DNA of 64,000 nt from an uncultured Bacteroides sp. (GTDB taxonomy: Bacteria > Bacteroidota > Bacteroidia > Bacteroidales > Bacteroidaceae), in assembly GCA_900552645.1 (NCBI GenBank), contig USAN01000007.1, positions 62,001-126,000 of the forward strand, written 5' to 3'. Of this stretch, positions 18,029-27,452 are shown in pieces. Every line of letters starts with the position of its first letter. Positions within the stretch are counted from its first letter, which is position 1. The notes beneath the pieces were generated by a model that had not been told where the DNA came from, did not search any database, and saw nothing but the letters and a program-made list of their open reading frames with translations. The position numbers and the translations under genes are program-made.

Positions 18029-19300
18029 ATGTACAAAAGAGTTATACAATATTTACAGATAGCATTCCTTTTTTCTTTTTTACTGAACATATCATCAATC
18101 AAGGCCGAGACAGTAGATTCGCTCGAAAATAAGACAAGCGAACAGGTAATGATGTCTTTGCTGAGGGATGAGGGAATATCAGTTACAGACGACAATAAGA
18201 TTGAGTTGCTGAAAAGTGGAGAAGATAAATTCCTTGATCTTTTTGAAGAGATTAGAAATGCCAAACAGAGCATTCATCTTGAATATTTCAATTTTCGAAA
18301 CGATTCTATAGCAAATGCATTGTTCGATTTACTTGGCAAGAAGGTAAAGGAAGGGGTTGAGGTAAGGGCTATTTTCGATGCTTTCGGCAATATGTCCAAT
18401 AACAGACCTCTAAAGAAAAAACATCTAAAGGCTATTCGCGAAAAGGGAATAGAAATTGTTAAGTTTGATCCTATAAAATTTCCATGGATTAATCATGTTT
18501 TTAAGAGAGATCACAGAAAAATTGTAGTTATTGACGGAAAAATAGGATATACAGGCGGCATGAACATTGCCGACTACTACATAAAGGGATTACCAAAGAT
18601 AGGTGCCTGGCGCGATATGCACATTAAGATTGAGGGAAGTGCAGTTAACTATTTGCAGGACATCTTTCTTGAAATATGGAACAAGACTACTAAGCAGAAT
18701 ATAGGAGGAGAGAACTATTATCAGCAGCAATCTAATGAGAGCACTGATAATGAAAGCAGTGTGGCTATTATTGACAGAATACCCGGAAAAACTCCAGATA
18801 TAATGCGAAAGCTATATGTAAACTCTATAAATGCTGCCAAAGAGAAAATTCAGATTATAAATCCGTACTTCGTTCCTACTCACTCCATAAAGAAGGCATT
18901 GAAAAAAGCCCTTAAAAGAGGAGTGGACATAGAGATTATGATTCCAGGAAAATCTGATATTCCTTTTACACCCGATGCTGCATTCTATACTGCACACAAG
19001 CTACAGAAAAAGGGTGCGCATATATACATATTCAACGGTGGATTTCACCATTCAAAGATTATGATGATAGATAGTACTTTCTGTACCGTAGGAAGTACTA
19101 ATCTTAATAGCCGAAGCTTAAGATATGACTATGAAGTTAATGCTTTGATATTCGACAAGAAAATAACCAATGAACTGATTGATCTTTTTAATGCAGATAA
19201 GAAAAAGAGTGTTCTAATGGACCGCGAATGGTACAAAAATCGTTCAGGATGGAAACGTTTTGTAGGATGGTTTGCCAATATGCTTACTCCTGTTTTATGA
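18029..19300 (+). CDS. Phospholipase-D family cardiolipin synthase
   Basis: This 423-residue protein has two HKD motifs: HRKIVVIDGKIGYTGGMN near residue 162 and HSKIMMIDSTFCTVGSTNLN near 341. These define the phospholipase-D superfamily, and the GGMN/GSTNLNSR endings point to cardiolipin synthase, which joins two phosphatidylglycerols. The N terminus has one hydrophobic segment (about 9-26, ending IKAET), either a membrane anchor or a signal peptide; the usual two-helix N-terminal domain of ClsA is lacking. It might therefore act on the periplasmic face. Confidence 0.88.
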   Translation: MYKRVIQYLQIAFLFSFLLNISSIKAETVDSLENKTSEQVMMSLLRDEGISVTDDNKIELLKSGEDKFLDLFEEIRNAKQSIHLEYFNFRNDSIANALFDLLGKKVKEGVEVRAIFDAFGNMSNNRPLKKKHLKAIREKGIEIVKFDPIKFPWINHVFKRDHRKIVVIDGKIGYTGGMNIADYYIKGLPKIGAWRDMHIKIEGSAVNYLQDIFLEIWNKTTKQNIGGENYYQQQSNESTDNESSVAIIDRIPGKTPDIMRKLYVNSINAAKEKIQIINPYFVPTHSIKKALKKALKRGVDIEIMIPGKSDIPFTPDAAFYTAHKLQKKGAHIYIFNGGFHHSKIMMIDSTFCTVGSTNLNSRSLRYDYEVNALIFDKKITNELIDLFNADKKKSVLMDREWYKNRSGWKRFVGWFANMLTPVL

Positions 19301-19372
19301 TTATATCAGGTCAACGACAATAATAACAGCTTTCATCCCTCTCTTCCTTGGGTAAAATAAATGCAGGCATAT

Positions 19373-19404
19373 TCTGACAGAATGCAATATTTTTGTTATT
19401 TTTG
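19373..19404 (+). promoter_or_regulatory. Putative metF operon promoter
   Basis: TATTTTTG at 19397-19404 matches the -7 consensus, with TCTG (19373-19376) 20 nt upstream in place of TTTG. The start codon of metF is 40 bp downstream. Confidence 0.5.
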
Positions 19405-19443
19405 CCAAACATGTTTTTTCACCCATAGGGAAATTTATAAAGG

Positions 19444-20397
19444 ATGAAAGTAGTCGATTTGATTAAAAGTACGGAAAAGACAGCCTTTTCCTTCGAGATA
19501 TTACCCCCTTTAAAAGGTACAGGTATAGATAAATTATATGATTCGGTTGAGGCATTGCTTGAATTCGATCCTAAATATATAAACATTACTACTCACAGAA
19601 GTGAATATGTTTATAAGGATCTTGGTAACGGAATGTTTCAGCGGATGCGTCAGCGTCGCCGTCCGGGTACTGTTGCCGTTGCAGCTGCTCTTCAGAATAA
19701 GTATAACATTACTACCGTTCCTCATCTGCTTTGCAGCGGATTCAGCCGCGAAGATATAGAGTATGTACTTCTGGATCTTCAGTTTCTTGGAATTACCGAT
19801 CTACTGGTTTTGCGTGGTGATAAGGCTAAGCATGAATCGACTTTCATTCCCGAATCTAATGGATACTCCCATGCATTGGAGCTGGAGGGACAGATAAATG
19901 AATTTAACAAAGGTATTTTTGTAGACGGATCGCCTATAAAGGTACCGGGTAATCCTTTCAGCTACGGTGTGGCATGCTACCCCGAGAAACACGAGGAGTC
20001 TCCTAATATGGAACAGGACATATACTGGCTTAAGAAAAAGATTGAGGCCGGTGCAGAATATGCGGTTACTCAAATGTTCTTCGACAACAGCAAATATTTT
20101 GATTTTGTGGAAAGAGCACGTAAGGAGGGAATTACTGTTCCTATAATACCGGGGATAAAACCATTCAAGAAGCTTTCGCAGATAAGCATGATTCCAAAGA
20201 CTTTTAAGATAGATTTGCCACAGGAACTGGCTTCGGAAGCTGTAAAATGTACAACCGATCAAGAGACAGAACGTCTTGGAGTAGAATGGGGTATAAAACA
20301 GTGCCAGGAATTAATTGAAAATGGTGTACCGAGTATTCATTTTTATACAGTAGGTGCAGTAGACAGTGTAAAACAGATAGCTAAAGAGATTTATTGA
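19444..20397 (+). CDS. metF: Methylenetetrahydrofolate reductase
   Basis: This 317-residue flavoprotein reduces 5,10-methylene-THF to 5-methyl-THF for methionine synthesis. FSFEILPPLKGTG near residue 17 contains the catalytic glutamate; the barrel continues with NITTHRSEY, VPHLLCSGFSREDIEYVL, DLLVLRGDK (FAD site) and YAVTQMFFDNSKYFDF. Length is that of bacterial MetF. It is the first gene of a tight plus-strand group, 3 bp from holB, that also includes ricT and gldH. Confidence 0.96.
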   Translation: MKVVDLIKSTEKTAFSFEILPPLKGTGIDKLYDSVEALLEFDPKYINITTHRSEYVYKDLGNGMFQRMRQRRRPGTVAVAAALQNKYNITTVPHLLCSGFSREDIEYVLLDLQFLGITDLLVLRGDKAKHESTFIPESNGYSHALELEGQINEFNKGIFVDGSPIKVPGNPFSYGVACYPEKHEESPNMEQDIYWLKKKIEAGAEYAVTQMFFDNSKYFDFVERARKEGITVPIIPGIKPFKKLSQISMIPKTFKIDLPQELASEAVKCTTDQETERLGVEWGIKQCQELIENGVPSIHFYTVGAVDSVKQIAKEIY

Positions 20398-20400
20398 TTT

Positions 20401-21525
20401 ATGTATTTTAAGGATATAATAGGACAGAAAGAAATCAAAAACCGTTTAATTGAAGAGGTTAAGGAGGGTCGTATTCCTCATGCGCTGCTTTTTTGCGGTC
20501 CCGAGGGAAATGGCAAGTTACCTTTGGCGATAGCATATGCCCGTTATATCTGTTGTGAGAATCCGGGAAATGATGCTTGCGGAGTATGTCCGAGTTGCAT
20601 TAAATTCAACAAACTAATTCATCCCGACCTCCATTTCGTTTTTCCTGTAATAAAGAAAAAAGGCTCTTCGCGAGCTGTAAGCGATGATTACATAAATGTT
20701 TGGAGAAATTATGTAACTGATTATCCATATTTTACACTTAATAATTGGGTAAAAGAGATGGGTGCCGAAAATCAGCAGGCTTTAATCTATGTTCATGAAA
20801 GCGATGAAATACTTAGAAAACTAAGTCTTAAATCGAGTCAGGGAGGATATAAGATTATGATTATATGGCTTCCCGAAAAGATGAATGCGGACTGCAGCAA
20901 CAAACTTCTTAAGATACTTGAAGAGCCACCGACAAAGACTCTTTTCATTTTGGTTTCGGAGCAACCCGAAATGCTTCTTACCACTATAATAAGCCGGTGT
21001 CAGCGTTTTTATATACCGGCTGTAAATATTGAGGATATGAAGGCTATGATTATGACCAAATTTGGCATTCAGGATGCCGATGCCCAAGAAATAGCTCATA
21101 TATCTCAAGGCAATGTATTAAGAGCGCTTGATGCTATTCAGACAAGTAAGGAACACAAAGAGTTCTTCGAACTTTTTGTAAGTCTGATGCGACTGTGCTA
21201 TCAGCGTAAGATACGCGAAATGAAACAATGGAGTGATCTAGTTGCAGGGATGGGGAGAGAAAGACAAAAGAATTTTCTTGAATATTGTCAGAATATGATT
21301 AGAGAGAATTTTATGTACAACTTTCATTCGCCTACTCTTAACTACATGAATAGTGAAGAAAAATCTTTTTCTTCTAGATTTGCTCCGTTCGTTAACGAGA
21401 AAAATATAATTGGAATAATGAACGAATTAAGTGAAGCCCAGATACACATCGAACAGAATGTAAATGCGAAAATGGTATTTTTCGATTTCTCTTTGAAGAT
21501 GATTGTACTACTGGTGCAAAAATAA
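20401..21525 (+). CDS. holB: DNA polymerase III delta' subunit
   Basis: This 374-residue AAA+ clamp-loader subunit starts with YFKDIIGQKEIKNRLIEEV and has a P-loop-like CGPEGNGKLPLA near residue 32. The usual Ser/Thr after the lysine is replaced by Leu, as expected for a delta' subunit that does not hydrolyse ATP. A four-cysteine zinc module (CCENPGNDACGVCPSC) follows at about 52-68. The LLKILEEPPTKTLFILVSEQ stretch and the IISRCQRFY sensor 1 region fit the family. The C terminus is a helical collar domain. Confidence 0.93.
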   Translation: MYFKDIIGQKEIKNRLIEEVKEGRIPHALLFCGPEGNGKLPLAIAYARYICCENPGNDACGVCPSCIKFNKLIHPDLHFVFPVIKKKGSSRAVSDDYINVWRNYVTDYPYFTLNNWVKEMGAENQQALIYVHESDEILRKLSLKSSQGGYKIMIIWLPEKMNADCSNKLLKILEEPPTKTLFILVSEQPEMLLTTIISRCQRFYIPAVNIEDMKAMIMTKFGIQDADAQEIAHISQGNVLRALDAIQTSKEHKEFFELFVSLMRLCYQRKIREMKQWSDLVAGMGRERQKNFLEYCQNMIRENFMYNFHSPTLNYMNSEEKSFSSRFAPFVNEKNIIGIMNELSEAQIHIEQNVNAKMVFFDFSLKMIVLLVQK

Positions 21526-21535
21526 TAATACATAT

Positions 21536-23185
21536 ATGGGGAATTGTTTTAAACTTAAGAATGGAAGCGGCTGCCTAGGATGCAAAGGCTGCGGACGACA
21601 AGATAGACAACTCAACACATACGACTGGCTGGCGGATATCCCAGGAAATTCGGACGAACAGAATATGGTTGAGGTGCAATTCAAAAACACACGTAAGGGA
21701 TACTATATTAACAGTAACAAAATCAAGATAGAAAAAGGTGATGTAGTAGCTGTCGAGGCTACTCCGGGCCATGATATCGGTACGGTTACACTTACCGGGC
21801 GACTTGTTCCTTTACAGATGAAAAAGGCTAATCTTAAGCCTGACGTCGAAATAAAACGTATCTATCGCAAAGTAAAGCCTGTAGATATAGAAAAGTATGA
21901 AGAGGCAAAGGCGAAGGAACATGATACAATGATACGCTCACGCCAGATTGCAAAGGATCTCAATCTTAACATGAAGATTGGCGATGTAGAATATCAGGGT
22001 GATGGAAACAAGGCTATATTTTACTATATTGCTGATGAAAGAGTGGACTTTAGACAGCTTATCAAAGTATTGGCCGAGACTTTTAGGGTTAGGATAGAAA
22101 TGAAACAGATTGGAGCTCGTCAAGAAGCGGGACGAATAGGAGGAATAGGTCCATGCGGACGTGAACTGTGTTGTGCTACATGGATGACTACCTTCAGTTC
22201 TGTATCTACTACGGCTGCACGTTATCAGGATATCTCACTCAATCCACAGAAACTTGCAGGACAGTGTGCAAAGCTTAAATGCTGCATGAATTATGAGATT
22301 GATGCATACGTGGAAGCACAGAAGAGATTCCCTAGCAGAGAGTTGCCACTGGAAACTGTAGACGGCACTTTCTATTTCTTCAAGGCTGATATTCTTAAAG
22401 GTGATATTACATACTCTACCGACAAGAATTTCCTTTCGAATGCTACTACAATATCTACCAAACGTGCATTCGAGATTCTCAACATGAACAAACGTGGCGA
22501 AAAACCCGGAGCACTTATTGAAGAGACTAAGCAAGAACCTCCAAAACCTATCGACTTGCTCGAGCAGGAAAGCGTTACTCGTTTTGACAAACGCAAGAAT
22601 AACAAAAAGAACAAAAAGAGGAACGAAAACTACCGTCAAGGTGATGAGAATCAGCCACAACAACAGGCTCAACCTCGTCCTCAGCAACAATCCAATAATG
22701 GGCAACAGGTTCAAAATCGTCCTCAGCAAGGGCAGAACAGAGGTCAGCAAGAACAGCCCAATCGCGAACAGCAGAGACAGAAGTATCAGCAGGGACAGCA
22801 ACCTAACCGTCCTCAACAAGGACAAAAAGGACAGCAACAATGGCAACAGGAAAATTCTAATAAGGGCCAGCAGCAAGGGCACCAACCAAATAGGCCTCAG
22901 CAAGGAACGCAACCTAATCGTCAGCAAGGACAGAAAGGACAGCAACAGGGACAACAGGAAAATTCCAATAAGGGATATCAGCAAAACCGCCCTCAGCAAG
23001 GACAGCCACGTCCTCAGCAGACAAACGGTAACCGTATTCCAAAGGAAAAGCAACGCGAAGGCGGACAAAATAGCAATGGCAATCAGCCTCGCAAACCACG
23101 TCCGGAAAATCGTCCAAACAATAACGATAACCGTAAGCCGGCAAATAATCCTAATGCTAAAGGTCAAAATGACAACAAGGAATAG
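21536..23185 (+). CDS. ricT: PSP1-domain protein (RicT-like) with long Gln/Pro/Gly tail
   Basis: This protein of about 549 residues begins at Met 21536 (MGNCFKLKNGSGC); an upstream in-frame ATG at 21503 overlaps holB and is less likely. A cysteine-rich start (GCLGCKGCGR) is followed by the PSP1 domain (about 50-290), with GPCGRELCCATW and CAKLKCCMNYE cysteine pairs like those that hold the iron-sulfur cluster in the B. subtilis Ric proteins. From about residue 375 the protein becomes a low-complexity tail rich in Gln, Pro, Gly, Asn and Arg built from imperfect repeats (PNRPQQGQ, QENSNKG). Its last 17 bp overlap gldH. The molecular role in Bacteroidetes is unknown. Confidence 0.85.
   Translation: MGNCFKLKNGSGCLGCKGCGRQDRQLNTYDWLADIPGNSDEQNMVEVQFKNTRKGYYINSNKIKIEKGDVVAVEATPGHDIGTVTLTGRLVPLQMKKANLKPDVEIKRIYRKVKPVDIEKYEEAKAKEHDTMIRSRQIAKDLNLNMKIGDVEYQGDGNKAIFYYIADERVDFRQLIKVLAETFRVRIEMKQIGARQEAGRIGGIGPCGRELCCATWMTTFSSVSTTAARYQDISLNPQKLAGQCAKLKCCMNYEIDAYVEAQKRFPSRELPLETVDGTFYFFKADILKGDITYSTDKNFLSNATTISTKRAFEILNMNKRGEKPGALIEETKQEPPKPIDLLEQESVTRFDKRKNNKKNKKRNENYRQGDENQPQQQAQPRPQQQSNNGQQVQNRPQQGQNRGQQEQPNREQQRQKYQQGQQPNRPQQGQKGQQQWQQENSNKGQQQGHQPNRPQQGTQPNRQQGQKGQQQGQQENSNKGYQQNRPQQGQPRPQQTNGNRIPKEKQREGGQNSNGNQPRKPRPENRPNNNDNRKPANNPNAKGQNDNKE
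22630..23130 (+). repeat. Imperfect coding repeats for the RicT tail
   Basis: The DNA for the tail repeats short CAGCAAGGACAG-like and CCTCAACAAGGA-like units. A longer pair is visible near 22848-22870 and 22948-22972 (both encode QENSNKG after a QQ run). Such repeats expand and contract easily, so length may vary between strains. Confidence 0.7.
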
Positions 23186-23642
23186 TCTACTATTATTGCT
23201 TTTTATTGCATTTTCTGCTTGTCGGAATGAAACAAAGTATCACTCTTTCCAGTACATAAAAAACAAGGACTGGAATAAGAGTGATACTCTTATATATAAT
23301 ATTCCGGTTACTGCTAGCAAGGGAATATATCGTCTTCAAATAGAGATAAGACATACTGACAACTATAAATACAAGAATTTATGGTTGGAAATGAGCAATA
23401 ATTTAAAAGATTCCACTCGTTTCGTGAAGGATAGCATACAGTTAAAACTGGCCGACAAGAGTGGCAGATGGTATGGCGATGGTATAGGAGGACTATATCA
23501 GTTTGACACATTGTTTACCAAAAGAATTATTGTTAGCCAGACTGCCAATAATCATTCATTGAGGATTACTCATATAATGAGAGATAATTCTCTTCCCGGA
23601 ATAAGAGATATAGGTATCAGACTTGATAAAATTGCTGATTGA
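23169..23642 (+). CDS. gldH: Gliding-motility-type lipoprotein GldH
   Basis: This 157-residue lipoprotein has signal peptide MTTRNSLLLLLFIAFSAC with Cys18 as the lipidation site. The body has the GldH pattern: a W-x-K-SDTLIYNIP strand, ITASKGIYRLQIEIRHTDNYKY-like core, and late DNSLPGIRDIGIRL. The frame is open far upstream inside ricT, but the signal peptide and the ATG overlapping the ricT stop fix the start. GldH is conserved in non-gliding Bacteroidales too, where its role is uncertain. It ends 17 bp from rodA, which is convergent. Confidence 0.88.
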   Translation: MTTRNSLLLLLFIAFSACRNETKYHSFQYIKNKDWNKSDTLIYNIPVTASKGIYRLQIEIRHTDNYKYKNLWLEMSNNLKDSTRFVKDSIQLKLADKSGRWYGDGIGGLYQFDTLFTKRIIVSQTANNHSLRITHIMRDNSLPGIRDIGIRLDKIAD

Positions 23643-23659
23643 ACATCGGCTCTTAAAGA

Positions 23660-25120
23660 TTAATTCCTTTTCCTTGTAGCATCTATTCTTAGGAATACGA
23701 AAAGAAGTATCGTAAATCCCCATAATGATGAACCACCATAACTAAAAAATGGTAACGGGATACCTATTACAGGAGTTAGCCCAAGCACCATTCCAATGTT
23801 TATGAATAGATGAAAAAGGAATATACTTAATACAGAATATCCATATACTCTACCAAAACGACTATATTGACGTTCGGACAATGCTATCATTCTAAGAATA
23901 AGTATACCAAACAGTATTAGAACTGCAGCCGAACCTAAGAAGCCTTGCTCCTCGCCTACTGTACAGAATATGAAGTCTGTATCCTGTTCGGGTACATATT
24001 TAAGTTTTGTCTGGGTACCATTAAGAAAACCCTTGCCCAATAATCCGCCAGATCCTATAGCTATCTTACTTTGATTCACATTGTAACCTGCGCCTGTAAG
24101 GTCTTCTTCCATTCCAAGAAGTACCTTTATTCTTATCTGCTGATGAGATTCAAGAATATTTTCAAAAACATAATCGGCCGAATAAAGAAATCCAACCGAA
24201 CTTATAGCAAAAAAACCTATATAGAAATAATATTTCAGTCGTTCTCGCATGGCAAGGAAAATGAGATAGAACATAAGTACTACACATAGTCCATACTGTA
24301 TCCAGGCAACATTGAATGGTATTATATAGTTTGAAACTAGAAATGCGCCAAGCGTTACTACTCCTCCTACTCCTAAAATATACCATACTACCGAACTCTT
24401 ATTACAATATACCTTAACAAGTATTGATGATAGTACTACGATAAGAGATAAAACCGAAAATTCTCCTATAGAGGTATGACCATCGGCCATCATCTCGGTA
24501 CTGAATCTTATTCCAACAACAAAATAAACTACTGCACAAATCCCTGCAAACAAAATAGACCCAGGCATTCCTTCACGATAAAGCATGAAGAAAAACGCCA
24601 GATATACAAGTGCCGAGCCAGTTTCGCGCTGAAGTATAATAAGCAGCATTGGCAGAAGTATTATACCAATAACTGCAAAGAAATGTTTCGTCTTGTCAAT
24701 GTTGAAAGTATATGAATTCATGAATTTGGCAAGAGCCAGCGCAGTGGCAAACTTGGCAAACTCGGCTGGCTGCAGACTGATGGGGCCAAATTTAATCCAT
24801 GAATAAGAGCCTTTAGTATCCTCTGCCAGAAAAGGAGTTATGAACAAGAGAGACATCATTATAACATAAATTACATACGCAAACATATCATACAACTTGT
24901 CTTCAAGCATAAGTAGCACAAAGCCCAGACATAATGAACATCCTATCCAAATAAGCTGTTTGCCGGCACGTGTGTCGAAACTGAAGAAATCCATGTCGCC
25001 ATAGTTATAGCTTGCGCCACATACACTGAACCATCCCATAATAACCAAAATAAGATAAATGGTTATAGTGATCCAGTCAACCGATTTCCATATATTACCG
25101 CTCGTGTACGCCATAGTCAA
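23660..25120 (-). CDS. rodA: Rod-shape SEDS glycosyltransferase RodA
   Basis: This 486-residue SEDS-family membrane protein polymerises lipid II with its partner PBP2 during elongation. It has about ten TM helices, the KFGPISLQPAEFAKFA signature near 120, the QRETGSALVYLAFF stretch near 178, and the C-terminal PVIGIPLPFFSYGGSS motif, which is near invariant in RodA/FtsW. The start overlaps the end of mrdA by 26 bp; Met3 (25114) is an alternative start. It is last in the purH-mre-mrdA-rodA group. Confidence 0.95.
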   Translation of the reverse strand: MTMAYTSGNIWKSVDWITITIYLILVIMGWFSVCGASYNYGDMDFFSFDTRAGKQLIWIGCSLCLGFVLLMLEDKLYDMFAYVIYVIMMSLLFITPFLAEDTKGSYSWIKFGPISLQPAEFAKFATALALAKFMNSYTFNIDKTKHFFAVIGIILLPMLLIILQRETGSALVYLAFFFMLYREGMPGSILFAGICAVVYFVVGIRFSTEMMADGHTSIGEFSVLSLIVVLSSILVKVYCNKSSVVWYILGVGGVVTLGAFLVSNYIIPFNVAWIQYGLCVVLMFYLIFLAMRERLKYYFYIGFFAISSVGFLYSADYVFENILESHQQIRIKVLLGMEEDLTGAGYNVNQSKIAIGSGGLLGKGFLNGTQTKLKYVPEQDTDFIFCTVGEEQGFLGSAAVLILFGILILRMIALSERQYSRFGRVYGYSVLSIFLFHLFINIGMVLGLTPVIGIPLPFFSYGGSSLWGFTILLFVFLRIDATRKRN

Positions 25121-26945
25121 TTACTTTATTTTGTATATATTCTGCCTTTTCTTCACTTTCCGGAGAAAGAGTACCCTTTAGATATTTCTCCATTATCAAG
25201 GCTCCTATCGGCACTCCGTAAACTGCTCCGAAACCACCATTCTCTACATATACAGCTATAGCTATTCTTGGATTGTTCATAGGAGCAAAACCCATGAAAG
25301 CAGAATGGTCTTTTCCACGGTTCTGAGCCGTACCGGTTTTTCCACACACTTCAATTCCAGGAATATTTGCTGCTCTACAGGTACCTCCTAAAACAGCAGC
25401 ACGCATTCCCTGAACTACAATATCGTAATTAGATCGGTTTACCTTTGTATAATGTCTCTCTTTATATATGGAATCTAATGGTGCATCCTCTATTTCTCGT
25501 ACAATATGAGGGGTAATGTAGTATCCTCTGTTAGCTATAGTAGCTCCAAGATTGGCTATCTGCAAAGGAGTAAGCGTTACCTCTCCCTGACCTATTGAGA
25601 TTGATATTACAGTAAGGCCATTCCATGATCCACGGTAATTCTTGTCGTAATACTGAGCATTAGGAATCATTCCTCGCTTTTCGCCAGGAAGATCTATACC
25701 TAGTTGATAACCAAAGCCCATAGATACCATATAGTCTCGCCATGTAGACATCGCATTCTGTACTGAACCATACTTTTTCTTTGCACCTATCATATGATAT
25801 AAGCCCCAACAGAAGAAAGCATTGCACGAAGTTTCTAGTGCGGGAACCACCGAAAGAGGCGACCCATGAGGGTGACAACCAACACGAAGACCGGCGTATA
25901 CGAATCCATGATAACAAGGGTAAGAAGTGCGAGAATCAATAATACCTTCTTGCAAAAAAGTGAGTGCCTGCGAAGTTTTGAAAGTAGACCCCGGAGGATA
26001 TACACCCATGATGGAACGGTTAAGAAGAGGTTTCCAACTATCACGACTAAGTGCTAGATGATTCTTTCCTCTCTGACGCCCCACCATCATTCTAGGATCG
26101 AATGTAGGAGCCGAAACCATACATAAAATCTCGCCGGTCTGAGGATCTATTGCAACTATACTTCCAATCTTTCCCTGCATAAGGCGCTCACCTAACATTT
26201 GCAGTTCTATATCTATTCCAAGCTTTAGATTCTTTCCTGCCACAGGTACCTTATCATACTGTCCATCCATGTATTTCCCCTGAATTCGTCCGCGTGCATC
26301 ACGCAAAAGTATCTCTACACCCTTTTCGCCACGCAATATTTTTTCGTATGACTTTTCTACACCTTGTTTGCCTATAAAGTCACCGCGAAGATAATAATCA
26401 TCATTGGCTATATCAGCTTTCGACACTTCAGCAATATCACCTAATATATGAGCAGAAGAGTTGTAGTTATATTGACGTATAGTTCGTTTCTGTATGTAAA
26501 AACCGGGAAACTTGAATAATTTTTCCTGTAACACACCACATTCTTCGGCCGATAACTGAGTCATCAACACCTGATGCGTATATGGAGAATATCCTGGGTT
26601 TATTCTTCTGTTCTTAATTTCGCTGAATCTTTTTCTTAGAAATTGGGGAGTTATGTTAAGAGTTGAACAGAAATCCAAGGTATCAAGGTGTGTTATCTCC
26701 TTCGATACAATAGTTATATCGTAAGCAGGTTGATTATATACCAACAATTTACCATTTCTGTCATAAATAACCCCTCGACTAGGATACTGAATTTTATTGA
26801 GTAGAGCATTACTATCGGCATTCCTCTTGTAATCTTCACTCATTATCTGCAGAGTAAAAAGTCGTATAAGATAAAGAAGGACAATAAGAATTACTGCCCC
26901 GGCCAAAACATATTTTCTTTTCTCAAGATTGTAATCTCTTTCCAC
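25095..26945 (-). CDS. mrdA: Penicillin-binding protein 2
   Basis: This 616-residue class B PBP is the transpeptidase of the elongasome. It has one TM helix (about 13-32), a pedestal domain (about 50-250) and a transpeptidase domain with SxxK at Ser320 (PGSTFKTS), SxN as TSCNAFFCW near 372, and KTG as CGKTGTAQN near 535. It lies 2 bp after mreD and overlaps rodA, its known partner. Confidence 0.95.
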   Translation of the reverse strand: MERDYNLEKRKYVLAGAVILIVLLYLIRLFTLQIMSEDYKRNADSNALLNKIQYPSRGVIYDRNGKLLVYNQPAYDITIVSKEITHLDTLDFCSTLNITPQFLRKRFSEIKNRRINPGYSPYTHQVLMTQLSAEECGVLQEKLFKFPGFYIQKRTIRQYNYNSSAHILGDIAEVSKADIANDDYYLRGDFIGKQGVEKSYEKILRGEKGVEILLRDARGRIQGKYMDGQYDKVPVAGKNLKLGIDIELQMLGERLMQGKIGSIVAIDPQTGEILCMVSAPTFDPRMMVGRQRGKNHLALSRDSWKPLLNRSIMGVYPPGSTFKTSQALTFLQEGIIDSRTSYPCYHGFVYAGLRVGCHPHGSPLSVVPALETSCNAFFCWGLYHMIGAKKKYGSVQNAMSTWRDYMVSMGFGYQLGIDLPGEKRGMIPNAQYYDKNYRGSWNGLTVISISIGQGEVTLTPLQIANLGATIANRGYYITPHIVREIEDAPLDSIYKERHYTKVNRSNYDIVVQGMRAAVLGGTCRAANIPGIEVCGKTGTAQNRGKDHSAFMGFAPMNNPRIAIAVYVENGGFGAVYGVPIGALIMEKYLKGTLSPESEEKAEYIQNKVIDYGVHER

Positions 26946-26947
26946 TA

Positions 26948-27445
26948 CTATTTCCTCCTGATAGCATCAATGCACAATATACATATTACAGTTATTACAG
27001 AATCTGACAATATCCTTAATAAAAGTTGATAAGGTTCATTAAAGGAAAATGTATCTATAGACAGCAATATGGTACAGAATATTAATACCGATACGATTAT
27101 ATACTTAAGAAATGATGAGAATCCCATAGTATAAATGCTAGGCGAGAAAGTACCAATATCTTCCGAAGTAGTGAAGGATTTTAATACAGGATTTCTCAGA
27201 AATGCAAGAAAAGTGGCAGCCGCCGCATTTACTCCTGGAGTATTTGAGAATATATCTATGGTAATGCCAAATATAAAAGCCCACAACATTAATATATTTC
27301 TATTTACCGAAGAGTTGTATTTAAGTATAAAGAATATATAGAAAAATGGAGTACCATATCCGTAAATATGGATGTTATTAAGAATCAGTACCTGCAAGAG
27401 TACCAATCCTACAAAAGCTGCCAATCTTCTTAAATAAATTATCAT
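26948..27445 (-). CDS. mreD: Rod-shape protein MreD
   Basis: This is a 165-residue membrane protein with about five TM helices, placed between mreC and mrdA in the conserved order. Sequence motifs in MreD are weak; FGITIDIFSNTPGVNAAAATFLAFLR-type sequence near 60-85 fits the family. Identification relies on context, length and topology. Confidence 0.88.
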   Translation of the reverse strand: MIIYLRRLAAFVGLVLLQVLILNNIHIYGYGTPFFYIFFILKYNSSVNRNILMLWAFIFGITIDIFSNTPGVNAAAATFLAFLRNPVLKSFTTSEDIGTFSPSIYTMGFSSFLKYIIVSVLIFCTILLSIDTFSFNEPYQLLLRILSDSVITVICILCIDAIRRK

Positions 27446-27452
27446 CTATATG

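Noticed and set aside
22235..23167. 310-residue open frame on the minus strand opposite ricT
   Set aside because: Very rich in Leu and Ser because it is the complement of Gln- and Arg-rich repeats; it overlaps a well-supported gene.
22494..23168. Long N-terminal extension of the gldH frame
   Set aside because: It is the +1 frame of ricT repeats. The lipoprotein signal peptide starting at 23169 marks the true start.
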